From: Hahellaceae bacterium
Lineage (GTDB): Bacteria > Pseudomonadota > Gammaproteobacteria > Pseudomonadales > Oleiphilaceae
Assembly (NCBI GenBank): GCA_016744695.1
Contig: JADGDV010000023.1
Span: 1-64,000 of the forward strand
Length of the DNA stretch: 64,000 bases
Direction: 5' to 3'
A program made the position numbers and the translations under genes. Within the stretch, counting starts at the first letter, position 1. The number at the start of each line of letters is the position of its first letter. Positions 45,469 to 54,394 of the stretch are shown here, piece by piece. The notes under the pieces are model-generated. The model had not been told where the DNA came from. It ran no database searches and saw nothing but the letters and a program-made list of their open reading frames with translations.

Positions 45469-47085
45469 ATGCCAGTATTACAGTCTATTATCGACACAAG
45501 TTCTGATGAGTTTCAGAAAAATGCTGAAGCGATGCAGCTCTGCATTGATGAATTTCGTGCCGTAGAACAAAAAGTATTAGATAAAGCCAATGAGTCTAAG
45601 GCAAAAATACATAAACGTGGAAAACTGCTCCCAAGAGAGCGTCTTAAGTTAATGCTTGACCGGGGTGCTCCATTTTTGGAGTTATGTCCGCTTGCTGGTT
45701 ACAAAATGCATGATGACAAAGATGGATCCATGGCCGGAGGGGGTGTTATATCAGGCATTGGTTATGTTGAAGGCGTACGCTGTTTGATTGTTGCCAGTAA
45801 CAGCGCTATCAAAGGTGGCACCATTTCACCTGCCGGGCTCGATAAATCATTACGCATTCAAGCCATAGCCAAAGAAAATAAATTGCCCATCATCACCATG
45901 ATGGAAAGCGGAGGCGCTAACCTCAATTATGCCACCGACATTTTTGTACAAGGGGCTAGAGGCTTTGCGAACCAAGCACGACTCTCTGCTGCAGGTATTC
46001 CACAAGTCACCGTTGTTCATGGTAACGCAACCGCAGGAGGAGCCTACCAACCCGGCTTATCTGACTACACCATTATGGTGAAAAACAAAGCTAAGATGTT
46101 TTTAGCCGGGCCGCCACTCCTTAAGGCAGCCACCGGTGAAATAGCCTGTGACGAAGAACTTGGTGGCGCAAAGATGCACACCAGCATCGCAGGTACCGCT
46201 GAATTTATGGCTGAAGATGATTCCGACGGCATTCGTATTGCGCGTGAAGTACTTAAAACCATGCCATGGAATGAACAGCTTCCGACAAAAGAGCCAAAAA
46301 AATGGAAAGCCCCACTCTACTCACCGGATGAACTCATTGGCATCGTGCCTAACGATGCTAAAAGACCCTATGACGTGCGTGAAATTATTGCCCGCATCGC
46401 TGATGGTTCTGAATTTTTAGATTTCAAACCTCTCTTTGATCACCAGACCGTATGCGGGCTTATCAAAATAGAAGGGCACGCCTGTGGCATCATTGGTAAT
46501 AACGGCCCTATAACTCCAAAAGGCGCCGCCAAAGCCGCTCAGTTTATACAGCTTTGTGAACAATCTAATACCGCTATTTTGTTCTTCCACAACACCACAG
46601 GCTTTATGGTGGGTACAGACTCAGAGCAAAATGGCGTAATAAAACACGGTTCAAAAATGCTTCAAGCGGTTGCTAATGCCACTGTGCCTAAACTAACGAT
46701 GGTCATAGGCGGCTCTTATGGTGCAGGCAACTACGCCATGTGTGGTAGAGGCCTAGACCCCCGCTTTATTTTTGCTTGGCCTAACAGTCGCACAGCCGTT
46801 ATGGGTGGTGCACAAGCAGGCAAAGTACTCCGCATAGTCACTGAAGATAAGCATATTAAGATGGGGAAAGAAGCCGACCCAAAAATGCTAGATATGATTG
46901 AGCAAGCCACCGCTCAAAAACTCGACAAGGGCTCTACCTCACTTTATGGCACCGCACGATTATGGGATGACGGGCTGGTAGACCCACGAGATACACGCAA
47001 TGTCTTGGCATACCTGCTTGATATTTGCTCCGAAGCCACAGCAAGGCCTCTGCGCCCAAACCATTTTGGCGTAGCAAGATTCTAA
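45469..47085 (+). CDS. atuC: Geranyl-CoA carboxylase beta (carboxyltransferase) subunit
   Basis: The 538-aa carboxyltransferase follows the methylcrotonyl-CoA carboxylase beta pattern: MMESGGANLNYATDIFVQGARGFANQ is the N-terminal oxyanion part, GNATAGGAYQPG a CoA-site loop and GGSYGAGNYAMCGRGLDPRF the C-terminal part. With AtuF it carboxylates the delta-methyl of cis-geranyl-CoA. The methylcrotonyl enzymes usually have FFNQAN where this reads GFANQAR, a smaller residue that would give room for the longer geranyl chain. The frame is open upstream into atuB, but ATG 45469 is the family start, 13 bases after the atuB stop. Confidence 0.92.
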   Translation: MPVLQSIIDTSSDEFQKNAEAMQLCIDEFRAVEQKVLDKANESKAKIHKRGKLLPRERLKLMLDRGAPFLELCPLAGYKMHDDKDGSMAGGGVISGIGYVEGVRCLIVASNSAIKGGTISPAGLDKSLRIQAIAKENKLPIITMMESGGANLNYATDIFVQGARGFANQARLSAAGIPQVTVVHGNATAGGAYQPGLSDYTIMVKNKAKMFLAGPPLLKAATGEIACDEELGGAKMHTSIAGTAEFMAEDDSDGIRIAREVLKTMPWNEQLPTKEPKKWKAPLYSPDELIGIVPNDAKRPYDVREIIARIADGSEFLDFKPLFDHQTVCGLIKIEGHACGIIGNNGPITPKGAAKAAQFIQLCEQSNTAILFFHNTTGFMVGTDSEQNGVIKHGSKMLQAVANATVPKLTMVIGGSYGAGNYAMCGRGLDPRFIFAWPNSRTAVMGGAQAGKVLRIVTEDKHIKMGKEADPKMLDMIEQATAQKLDKGSTSLYGTARLWDDGLVDPRDTRNVLAYLLDICSEATARPLRPNHFGVARF

Positions 47086-47086
47086 C

Positions 47087-47171
47087 GTAGCCGTGATGCA
47101 GCGAAGCGGAATCAAGGGAATTAGCGTGTTACCAATCCCCCCTTGATTCCGTTGCACTGCATCACGGCTAC
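47087..47171. repeat. Palindromic repeat between atuC and atuD
   Basis: Arms of 32 bases (47087-47118 and 47140-47171), starting GTAGCCGTGATGCAG, match at 29 of 32 positions as inverted copies. A 21-base centre separates them. The left arm starts one base after the atuC stop. This GTAGCC..ATGCAGCGAAGCGGAA type is a familiar dispersed palindrome of gammaproteobacteria. Confidence 0.82.
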
Positions 47172-47238
47172 AGGGCTTCGATATAACGAAATATTATAAT
47201 TACAAAACAAGACACAGAATAAATATAAGGTAATCACC

Positions 47239-48399
47239 ATGATATTTACACAAGAACACAATGAACTACGTCGTACCGTAAAAAACTTTGTTGAAAAAGA
47301 AATTAATCCTTACTGTGACGAATGGGAAGAAGCCGGCACCTTCCCAATGCGAGAGCTATTCAAAAAAATGGGCGACCTGGGCCTACTCGGCATTAGTAAA
47401 CCAGAAAAATATGGCGGAATGGGTCTTGATTACAGCTATAACATTGTAGCTGCAGAAGCCTTAGGAGCCGCTCATTGTGGGGGCGTACCACTGGCCATTG
47501 GCGTTCAAACTGATATGTGCACCCCTGCCCTTGCCCGTTTTGGGTCAGAGGAGTTATGTAACGAATTCTTGGTGCCTGCTATACGCGGAGAGATGATTGG
47601 CTGTATTGGTGTCAGTGAACCCGGTGCAGGCTCTGATGTAGCAGGGCTAAAGACCACCGCTAAAAAAGACGGCGATGATTACATTATTAATGGCACAAAA
47701 ATGTGGATCACCAACGCCCCTAGTGCGGATTTTATCTGCCTATTGGCGAACACCTCAGAGGGTAAGGTTCATCTCAATAAATCATTAATCGTTGTTCCAA
47801 TGAATACCCCTGGCATTACCATTGGCCCAAAACTAGAAAAGATGGGGATGCGCTCATCTGAAACCGCCCAAGTATTCTTCGACGATGTACGTGTTCCACA
47901 ACGTAACCGCATTGGTAACGAAGGCATGGGCTTTATGATGCAGATGATGCAGTTTCAGGAAGAAAGAATGTTTGGGGCAGCTAACACCCTAATGGGACTT
48001 GAAGGCTGTGTAAACAAGACCATCGCCTATTGTAAAGAGCGTGAAACCTTTGGCCAGCCACTCATTAACAACCAGATTATTCATTTCCGTTTTGCTGAAC
48101 TTCAAACTGAAATAGAAGCATTACGCGCATTAACCTATCAAGCCGTAGAGCTTTACCTCAGCGGCAAAGACGCAACCCGCTTAGCCTCTATGGCAAAACT
48201 AAAAGCAGGTCGCCTAGGACGTGAAGTGACAGATTCTTGTCTACAGTACTGGGGCGGAATGGGTTACATGTGGGACAACCCTGTATCACGATGCATGCGT
48301 GACATTAGACTCGTATCTATAGGGGGTGGAGCTGATGAAATTATGCTGGGTATTATTTGTAAGATGATGGGCATTTTGCCTGGTAAGAAAAAGAAATAA
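47239..48399 (+). CDS. atuD: Citronellyl-CoA dehydrogenase
   Basis: The 386-aa FAD-dependent acyl-CoA dehydrogenase has MIGCIGVSEPGAGSDVAGLKTTA (flavin and substrate loop), KMWITNAPSADFICL, and LQYWGGMGYMWDNPVSRCMRDIRLVSIGGGADEIMLGI near the C-terminus. The Glu region YWGG-MGY fits AtuD and LiuA relatives. In the pathway it introduces the 2,3-double bond into citronellyl-CoA to give geranyl-CoA for the carboxylase. AAGGTAATCACC precedes the ATG. It sits between two palindromic repeats, after atuC and before atuE. Confidence 0.88.
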   Translation: MIFTQEHNELRRTVKNFVEKEINPYCDEWEEAGTFPMRELFKKMGDLGLLGISKPEKYGGMGLDYSYNIVAAEALGAAHCGGVPLAIGVQTDMCTPALARFGSEELCNEFLVPAIRGEMIGCIGVSEPGAGSDVAGLKTTAKKDGDDYIINGTKMWITNAPSADFICLLANTSEGKVHLNKSLIVVPMNTPGITIGPKLEKMGMRSSETAQVFFDDVRVPQRNRIGNEGMGFMMQMMQFQEERMFGAANTLMGLEGCVNKTIAYCKERETFGQPLINNQIIHFRFAELQTEIEALRALTYQAVELYLSGKDATRLASMAKLKAGRLGREVTDSCLQYWGGMGYMWDNPVSRCMRDIRLVSIGGGADEIMLGIICKMMGILPGKKKK

Positions 48400-48410
48400 A
48401 CAGATGGCTT

Positions 48411-48497
48411 GTAGGGTGCGCCGTGCGCACCGAAAGTGCTTAAAAAATTCCAGCAAGCTCAAAACGATAGAACACCGGTGCGCACGGCGCACCCTAC
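48411..48497. repeat. Perfect palindromic repeat between atuD and atuE
   Basis: Perfect 22-bp arms (48411-48432 and 48476-48497), beginning GTAGGGTGCGCCGTGC, are separated by 43 bases. It is related to the element at 44483. The arms are themselves partly self-complementary (GGTGCGC/GCGCACC), so each can form a smaller hairpin. Confidence 0.85.
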
Positions 48498-48514
48498 GAG
48501 GATACAGTTTAACT

Positions 48515-49324
48515 ATGAATTTACCTACATCAGAAACACTGATTTTAGAACTGATAGATCATGCTTTACACATCACAATCAACCGCCCCAAGGTGCGTAA
48601 TGCAATGAGCCTTCAAATGGTTCATGAGTTGATGTCTGTATTTGAAAGCATTAAAGATAACCGAACCATTCGAGCGGTTGTTATACGCGGGGCTGATGGT
48701 CATTTCTGTGCAGGTGGTGACATAAAAGATATGTCTAACGCACGTGCGGCGGTTAGCAAAGCAGACGAAAGCAGTGATCCATTCTTCACTTTGAACCGCG
48801 AGTTTGGTCGTATGATCAATCAGGTAAACCACGCACCTCAAGTGGTTATCGCGGTTCTTGAAGGCGCTGTATTGGGTGGAGGGTTTGGTTTGGCCTGCGT
48901 GTCTGACGTTGCCATTGCCGCAGAGTCTGCCAAATTTGGTCTTCCCGAAACGGGTTTAGGTATTATTCCTGCGCAAATAGCGCCTTTTGTTGTAACGCGT
49001 ATAGGCTTAACTCAGGCACGACGCCTCGCCTTGTTAGGCGCTCGTTTTGGCGGAGTAGAAGCAGAGAGACTAGGCATCGTTCACTATGTGTGCAGCAGCG
49101 AAGAATCGATTAACCAACAGCTTGAAGAAGTTCTCTCACAGGTTAAACGTTGCGCCCCCGAAGCGAATGCCATTACAAAAGAACTCATTCTGTCAGTTGG
49201 AAACAATGAACTTGAATCGGTTCTCGACAACGCCGCTCAATCATTCTCTGAGTGCGTAAAAGGTAATGAAGGGCAAGAAGGCATGATGGCCTTTATGCAA
49301 AAGCGACAACCAAACTGGGCCTAA
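48515..49324 (+). CDS. atuE: Isohexenylglutaconyl-CoA hydratase (enoyl-CoA hydratase family)
   Basis: The 269-aa crotonase-fold enzyme has ITINRPKVRNAMSLQM, the oxyanion-hole loop GADGHFCAGGDIKDM, and LEGAVLGGGFGLACVSDVAIAAESAKFGLPETGLGIIPAQ with the catalytic Glu region. It should hydrate the carboxylated geranyl-CoA product, by analogy with LiuC and AtuE. The frame extends upstream to 48404 through the palindromic repeat, but the Arg/Cys-rich translation there is not protein-like. ATG 48515 (MNLPTSET) is the true start, with GAGGA right after the repeat. Confidence 0.88.
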   Translation: MNLPTSETLILELIDHALHITINRPKVRNAMSLQMVHELMSVFESIKDNRTIRAVVIRGADGHFCAGGDIKDMSNARAAVSKADESSDPFFTLNREFGRMINQVNHAPQVVIAVLEGAVLGGGFGLACVSDVAIAAESAKFGLPETGLGIIPAQIAPFVVTRIGLTQARRLALLGARFGGVEAERLGIVHYVCSSEESINQQLEEVLSQVKRCAPEANAITKELILSVGNNELESVLDNAAQSFSECVKGNEGQEGMMAFMQKRQPNWA

Positions 49325-49347
49325 GGCAGAAAGAAAAGGAAAAGAAC

Positions 49348-51360
49348 ATGTCACTCAAATGTACATTTTCAAAAGTACTGATCGCCAACCGCGGAGAAAT
49401 AGCGGTTAGGATTATTCGTACGGCCAAAAGTCTGGGCTTTAAGACCGTCGCCGTGTATAGCGAAGCAGATGCTCACGCCGCGCATGTTATGGCCGCAGAC
49501 GAAGCCGTTTGCATTGGTGCTGCCCCCGTTGGCGAGTCTTATCTTGTGCCCCATAAAATCATCGATGCAGCAAAACTAACAAATGCCGATGCGATTCACC
49601 CCGGCTATGGTTTTCTTTCTGAGAATGCCGATTTTGCTAGAATTTGTGAAAAGCAGTCTATCGAGTTTATCGGCCCTTCAGCCGAGGCCATATCATTGAT
49701 GGGTAGCAAGCGATTATCAAAAATTGCCATGCTAGAGGCCGACGTACCTTGTGTGCCAGGCTATGAAGGTGAAGCCCAAGATGAATCTACTCTAATAAAC
49801 GAAGCTAAGCGCATTGGTTTTCCGGTCATGATTAAAGCCTCAGCAGGGGGCGGTGGTCGCGGCATGCGTTTGGTGAAAGAAGAATCCGAACTCTCTGAGC
49901 TGATCAAAACAGCTCGATCAGAAGCAGAAAATGCTTTTGGTAATGGCGAGTTGATTCTAGAAAAAGCCGTAATAAGGCCTCGTCACATAGAAATACAAGT
50001 ATTCGCGGACAAACACGGTAACGTCGTGCATTTAGGCGAACGCGACTGTTCAATTCAACGGCGCCACCAAAAAGTAGTAGAAGAAGCACCTTCGCCGTTT
50101 GTTGATGAAGACCTAAGACAACGTATGGGCTCAGCAGCCTGCCAAGCCGCTAAGGCATGCAGTTATGTTGGAGCAGGTACCGTAGAATTTTTGGTTGATA
50201 GCGATAAAAATTTCTACTTCTTAGAAATGAATACGAGATTACAGGTAGAGCACCCAGTTACCGAATTAGTGACTGGCACAGACCTTGTTGCATGGCAGCT
50301 AAACGTAGCCTCAGGCGAACCACTGCCTTTGAAACAAGAAGAAGTCACCATAAGTGGCCATGCGGTTGAAGTGCGTTTGTATGCCGAAGACCCAAGACAA
50401 AACTTCATGCCACAAACAGGCTTAATCAAGCACTGGAAAGCGGCTGAAGGTGAAGGTATCCGTATTGATTCAGGCATTACATCGGAGCAGTCTATCACCC
50501 CTCACTACGACCCTATGCTTGCTAAAATTATTGCATACGGTAATAGCAGAGAAGAAGCCAGACGACGCTTAGTAAGAGCCATAGAAGAAAGCACCCTATT
50601 TGGTCTTTCAGTCAATAGTGAATTTCTTGCCAATGTAATTCAACACGACTCATTTATTAACGGACAAGCAACCACTGCTTTTATAGAAGAGGAATTCAGT
50701 CAGCATGCTTCAATGTCTGTCACGGCACCCAATGAGTTAGCCACGGCATTAACCGCTATTTTACTTTATAAAAACAAGCACGAGAGCTCAAACTACAGCG
50801 CTGCATTGTCTGGTTGGCAAAATTCAAATCCAACCCCTTGGCCTTATGAGTTGCGCTGTGGTGACTTTGTCATGGAGGTCGCTCTAAACGCCGAAGGCAG
50901 CAAATTTTCAGTAATTGAAGATAAAGGGCCGGATGATGAAACAGTGATCGTTGACCTTACCCTCGTCGAACAAACAAAAAATGAGCTAACATTCATTCAC
51001 AAGGGCGTGCGTCAACGATGCGAGTATTTGATCGATAATGAACAAGTATATATTCGCCTAGGAGCTAGCTATCACCAATACCTTGACCTTACACATGAAG
51101 AAGCCGTAAGTGAAGACGCAGCAGGGTCAGGTAAAATTATTGCCAGCATGGACGGTGCCATTATTGATGTACTCGCAGAAGTCGGAGACAAAGTCGTTAA
51201 AGGTCAGTCACTGGTCATGCTAGAAGCCATGAAAATGGAGCACCCCTTAAAATCAGATGTAAACGGCACAGTGGAATCTATTCACGTAAAAGCAAACGAT
51301 CAAGTTAAAGTGCGTCAGTTATTAGTGACGATTAAAGCAGATGAAGAAAACGAGATATAA
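49348..51360 (+). CDS. atuF: Geranyl-CoA carboxylase alpha (biotin carboxylase and carrier) subunit
   Basis: Residues 1-450 form the biotin carboxylase: KVLIANRGEIAVRIIRTA, ATP-grasp loop KASAGGGGRGMRLV, ERDCSIQRRHQKVVEEAPSP and EMNTRLQVEHPVTE. A BT-type linker follows, then the carrier domain with EAMKMEHP, whose Lys629 carries biotin. It pairs with AtuC to form the dodecameric carboxylase. Size and domain order match LiuD and AtuF. The operon position distinguishes it as the geranyl type. AAAGGAAAAGAAC precedes ATG 49348. Confidence 0.93.
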   Translation: MSLKCTFSKVLIANRGEIAVRIIRTAKSLGFKTVAVYSEADAHAAHVMAADEAVCIGAAPVGESYLVPHKIIDAAKLTNADAIHPGYGFLSENADFARICEKQSIEFIGPSAEAISLMGSKRLSKIAMLEADVPCVPGYEGEAQDESTLINEAKRIGFPVMIKASAGGGGRGMRLVKEESELSELIKTARSEAENAFGNGELILEKAVIRPRHIEIQVFADKHGNVVHLGERDCSIQRRHQKVVEEAPSPFVDEDLRQRMGSAACQAAKACSYVGAGTVEFLVDSDKNFYFLEMNTRLQVEHPVTELVTGTDLVAWQLNVASGEPLPLKQEEVTISGHAVEVRLYAEDPRQNFMPQTGLIKHWKAAEGEGIRIDSGITSEQSITPHYDPMLAKIIAYGNSREEARRRLVRAIEESTLFGLSVNSEFLANVIQHDSFINGQATTAFIEEEFSQHASMSVTAPNELATALTAILLYKNKHESSNYSAALSGWQNSNPTPWPYELRCGDFVMEVALNAEGSKFSVIEDKGPDDETVIVDLTLVEQTKNELTFIHKGVRQRCEYLIDNEQVYIRLGASYHQYLDLTHEEAVSEDAAGSGKIIASMDGAIIDVLAEVGDKVVKGQSLVMLEAMKMEHPLKSDVNGTVESIHVKANDQVKVRQLLVTIKADEENEI

Positions 51361-51364
51361 CTAA

Positions 51365-52198
51365 ATGGCTAACTTAAAAGATAAAACCATTGTAATAACG
51401 GGCGCGAGCCGAGGTATCGGTCGTGAGATTGCGCTTAAGTGTGCTAAAGATGGCGCAAACATTGTCATTTTAGCGAAATCTGCAGAGGCACACCCTAAAT
51501 TGCCTGGCACGATTTTCACCGTTGCTAAAGAGGTTGAAGCAGCCGGTGGTAAAGCACTAGCGATTCAATTGGACGTTCGTGATGATGAAGCCGTAAAAGC
51601 CGCAATGAAGCAAGCGGCCGAAACCTTTGGGGGGATTGATGCCGTTATTAATAATGCCGGTGCAATTAAGCTTATGGGAGCGTCTAGTCTACCGTTAAAG
51701 CGCTTTGACTTAATGACACAAATTAACTCCCGCGCGGTATTATCAACCGCTCAAGCGGCACTGCCTTGGCTTAAAAAATCAGAGCAAGGACATATAATCA
51801 GCCTTTCTCCACCATTAAATTTAGACCCAAAATGGTTTTCTCATTACTCTCCCTACACCATAACAAAGTATGGTATGTCTATGCTAACGATGGGGCTATC
51901 ACAAGAAATGAAACGTCATGGCGTAGCGGTTAATTCACTTTGGCCGCAAACGGTTATATCAACGGCGGCGGTTGAATTTGAAGGGGGCGGTAAGGCAACC
52001 CTTGATAGAGGGAGAAAACCCGCCATTATGGCTGATGCCGCCTATGAAATTTTAACGACTGAAAACTGTGAATTAACGGGCGAGTTTGTTATCGATGAAT
52101 CTTTACTCAGAGAAAGAGGGGTTACCGACTTTGATCAATACCGCTATAACCCCGATTGCGATAAACCCTTAATGACGGACCTGTTTGTAGCGGAATAA
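51365..52198 (+). CDS. atuG: Short-chain dehydrogenase AtuG
   Basis: The 277-aa SDR has the cofactor loop ITGASRGIGREIA, INNAGA and an intact catalytic YTITK motif. A HSDL2-like C-terminal block (SLWPQTVISTAAVEF, GEFVIDESLLRERGVTDFDQY) follows. In the atu pathway AtuG is assigned to oxidation of citronellol/citronellal-type intermediates, but direct evidence is limited. It starts five bases after the atuF stop and is the last gene of the operon here. The acyl-CoA ligase-like atuH found next in Pseudomonas is absent at this position. Confidence 0.85.
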   Translation: MANLKDKTIVITGASRGIGREIALKCAKDGANIVILAKSAEAHPKLPGTIFTVAKEVEAAGGKALAIQLDVRDDEAVKAAMKQAAETFGGIDAVINNAGAIKLMGASSLPLKRFDLMTQINSRAVLSTAQAALPWLKKSEQGHIISLSPPLNLDPKWFSHYSPYTITKYGMSMLTMGLSQEMKRHGVAVNSLWPQTVISTAAVEFEGGGKATLDRGRKPAIMADAAYEILTTENCELTGEFVIDESLLRERGVTDFDQYRYNPDCDKPLMTDLFVAE

Positions 52199-52320
52199 AC
52201 ATGCCTAATAAACGTCTAAAGTAGACAGAGTTGCAAGAGAGCGCTATTGTTCAGAAATACGGTACGATGTAACCTTCATTAACACCTACATTTCAACTTT
52301 GGCGCTCGTAGTTATAAACA

Positions 52321-53256
52321 ATGATTCGATCTTTAATTACACTCAGTATATCGGCATTTCTAGCCGCCAGTGCAACACATAGCATTGCAAAAGAATTCCC
52401 TTGGAGCAAACAAAGCGACCTGATTGGCCAGCAATCGACCATCACCGCTAAGTATGAAGATACGCTCTCCGACGTCGGTGAATCAAACAACATTGGTTAT
52501 AACGAAATAGTTAATGCCAATCCTACGCTAGACTCTTGGTTGCCAGGTGAAGGGAGTAAAATTGTTATACCCTCAGAATACATACTTCCCAGTATTCGTG
52601 AAGGAATTGTTATTAACCTACGTGAGTATCGCTTGTATTACTTTCCCAAAGAAGGCGGAAAAGTAATCACCTACCCTGTAGGTATCGGAGCCCAAGAAAC
52701 CCCCTCCCCTTTGGTTGAAACTCAAGTAAAACTCAAGATTGAGCAACCAAATTGGTATCCACCTGAGTCCATTAGAGCTGAATATTTTAAAGAGCATGGC
52801 AAAGAGATGGACTGGATGTTTCCTCCCGGACCAAGCAATCCCCTAGGGCCCTATGCGATACAACTAGACATACCCGGTTATTTTCTACATGGTACTAACA
52901 AGTCTTTCGGCATCGGCACTAAAGTCAGTCATGGTTGTATTCGCCTATACAACAAAGATATTTCAAAACTGGTATACCAAGTACCTAAAAAAACACCCGT
53001 CAGATTTATTAAAGAACCGATTAAAGTGGGTATGAAAGGCAATGAACTTTTTGTTGAATTACACCCGGAAAAAAACGACAAATTAAGTCATAAAAAAATG
53101 GTGAGATTAGTCATCAAAGAGGCTATACGCCTAGAGAAACGCTATGGTTCGATTGACCTAGATTTGGCCGCCATAGAAAATGCCATTAAAACACCATTAG
53201 GTATTCCTCAACGCATAGGCATAAAAAAGGCCAACGTCATAGCCGCTAGCCTTTAA
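52321..53256 (+). CDS. L,D-transpeptidase (ErfK/YbiS family) with LysM-like domain
   Basis: A signal peptide (to about SIA-KE) is followed by a LysM-like segment at 41-90 (TLSDVGESNNIGYNEIVNANP). The YkuD catalytic domain comes next, with HGTNKSFGIGTKVSHGCIRLY, where Cys206 is the nucleophile and His190/His204 assist. These periplasmic enzymes either make 3-3 peptidoglycan crosslinks or attach Braun-type lipoprotein to meso-diaminopimelate. The convergent gene 51 bases away encodes an Lpp/OprI-like lipoprotein ending in Lys, which favours the attachment role. That role is inference from context. Confidence 0.92.
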   Translation: MIRSLITLSISAFLAASATHSIAKEFPWSKQSDLIGQQSTITAKYEDTLSDVGESNNIGYNEIVNANPTLDSWLPGEGSKIVIPSEYILPSIREGIVINLREYRLYYFPKEGGKVITYPVGIGAQETPSPLVETQVKLKIEQPNWYPPESIRAEYFKEHGKEMDWMFPPGPSNPLGPYAIQLDIPGYFLHGTNKSFGIGTKVSHGCIRLYNKDISKLVYQVPKKTPVRFIKEPIKVGMKGNELFVELHPEKNDKLSHKKMVRLVIKEAIRLEKRYGSIDLDLAAIENAIKTPLGIPQRIGIKKANVIAASL

Positions 53257-53260
53257 TCAC

Positions 53261-53283
53261 CTGGCATCATTAATTGATGCCAG
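53261..53283. terminator. Hairpin between the L,D-transpeptidase and Lpp-like genes
   Basis: CTGGCATCA and TGATGCCAG form a perfect nine-base stem with a five-base loop, four bases after the transpeptidase stop and 24 bases beyond the stop of the convergent lipoprotein gene. It may serve both directions. Confidence 0.6.
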
Positions 53284-53307
53284 CGCGTTATGCTTTCTTG
53301 TAACTAA

Positions 53308-53622
53308 TTACTTGCTGCTTGCTTTTTTCAGCATGCGCTCAGCTTTCTCAGCTGATTCTTCTGCTTTTTGCATTGCTTGCTGAGCCATCATCAACGCTTC
53401 TTCAGCTTTTTTCATTGCCTCAGTAGCATTCGCGTCAGCGCTAGTCGCTTTAGTCATTGCTGAACCAGAAGCTGTTTTAGCTGCATTAGCTGCACTCTGA
53501 GCCTGTGCTGCATCAGAAGCAGCTGAATTTAAAGTTGCCTGATCATCCTTAGACAAACTTGCACAACCTGTAGCCATAACCATTGTAGTTGCTGCACCTA
53601 GGGCTAGTAATTTTTTCAACAT
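53308..53622 (-). CDS. Lpp/OprI-like alanine-zipper outer-membrane lipoprotein
   Basis: A signal peptide ends in MATGC (Cys20). The mature chain is one long alanine-rich heptad helix (SAASDAAQAQSAANAAKTAS, then EAMKKAEEALMMAQQAMQ), the alanine-zipper pattern of Lpp and OprI, which form trimers. The C-terminus KKASSK ends in Lys, the residue that Lpp uses for covalent attachment to peptidoglycan. AATGGAGTGAAC precedes the ATG. The neighbouring ErfK-type transpeptidase could perform the attachment. It should be an abundant structural lipoprotein. Confidence 0.9.
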   Translation of the reverse strand: MLKKLLALGAATTMVMATGCASLSKDDQATLNSAASDAAQAQSAANAAKTASGSAMTKATSADANATEAMKKAEEALMMAQQAMQKAEESAEKAERMLKKASSK

Positions 53623-53845
53623 TGTTCACTCCATTGCTTTATAAGCATTATCATCTAAAAAGGTATTCGCCGAATTATATTTATAATTACACTAATGAGG
53701 TATACCCGACTAAACAACAAGTCTAGTCAAGTATTTACAAAATTGAAATTACTTTGTGAAAAAAGTGCAATTGAAAGCTATAGGTCTGTGTTAGGCTGTG
53801 GGAAAGAATCAAAAACGGAATAGCAAAAATTAAAGGAACACACTA

Positions 53846-54394
53846 ATGAAGTCTCTTTTTTGTGCAGCAATCGTTCTGCTTAGTTTCACTTCTTCAATGG
53901 CTTGGGCCGCACAAGCTAATGATAAATTTTCTATCCTTGGCACTTACTTTGGTGTTGCACAAGGCTGGGTTGAAGTTGAAGAGCACAACCGGAACAACGA
54001 ATTTGAAATGTACACCTTTGACCTTATTGGCGGTATCAACTTTCACCCCAATCTTGGCATGGAAGGACGAATAGGTTTTGGAGGAGATGATCGGTCAGGG
54101 GGCAGCAAATTTTCACTTGATAACTATGTTTCTTTTTATGTAAAACCACAGCATACATTCGGCAGATTTAATACCTATGCACTTTTAGGCGCTAGCTTTG
54201 TTTCATCAGAATCAGCCCAAATTGTTGGCCCCTTTGAAATTAGAGAGACCAACGATGATATGTCATTTTCTTACGGCGCTGGTGCAATTTTATATTTAGA
54301 TATGATAATGATCGGGCTCGAATACGTTAAAGTATTAGACAAAGACCAAATCGACATTGACCGAGGTGGTTTGTTATTTGGGTTTATGTTTTAA
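53846..54394 (+). CDS. Outer-membrane beta-barrel protein (small porin-like)
   Basis: The signal peptide (to about AWA-AQ, residue 22) is followed by alternating amphipathic strands: [63 protein letters not shown], and the C-terminal strand [10 protein letters not shown], which ends in Phe. This is the OMP beta-barrel pattern, as in OmpW/OmpA-like eight-stranded barrels. AAAGGAACACACTA precedes the start. The last 21 bases overlap the 3' end of the convergent rluF gene. The function is not evident. Confidence 0.85.
   Translation: MKSLFCAAIVLLSFTSSMAWAAQANDKFSILGTYFGVAQGWVEVEEHNRNNEFEMYTFDLIGGINFHPNLGMEGRIGFGGDDRSGGSKFSLDNYVSFYVKPQHTFGRFNTYALLGASFVSSESAQIVGPFEIRETNDDMSFSYGAGAILYLDMIMIGLEYVKVLDKDQIDIDRGGLLFGFMF

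Noticed and set aside
48404..48514. Upstream extension of the atuE frame
   Set aside because: The added residues are the translation of the palindromic repeat and are Arg/Cys-rich; ATG 48515 gives the normal enoyl-CoA hydratase start.
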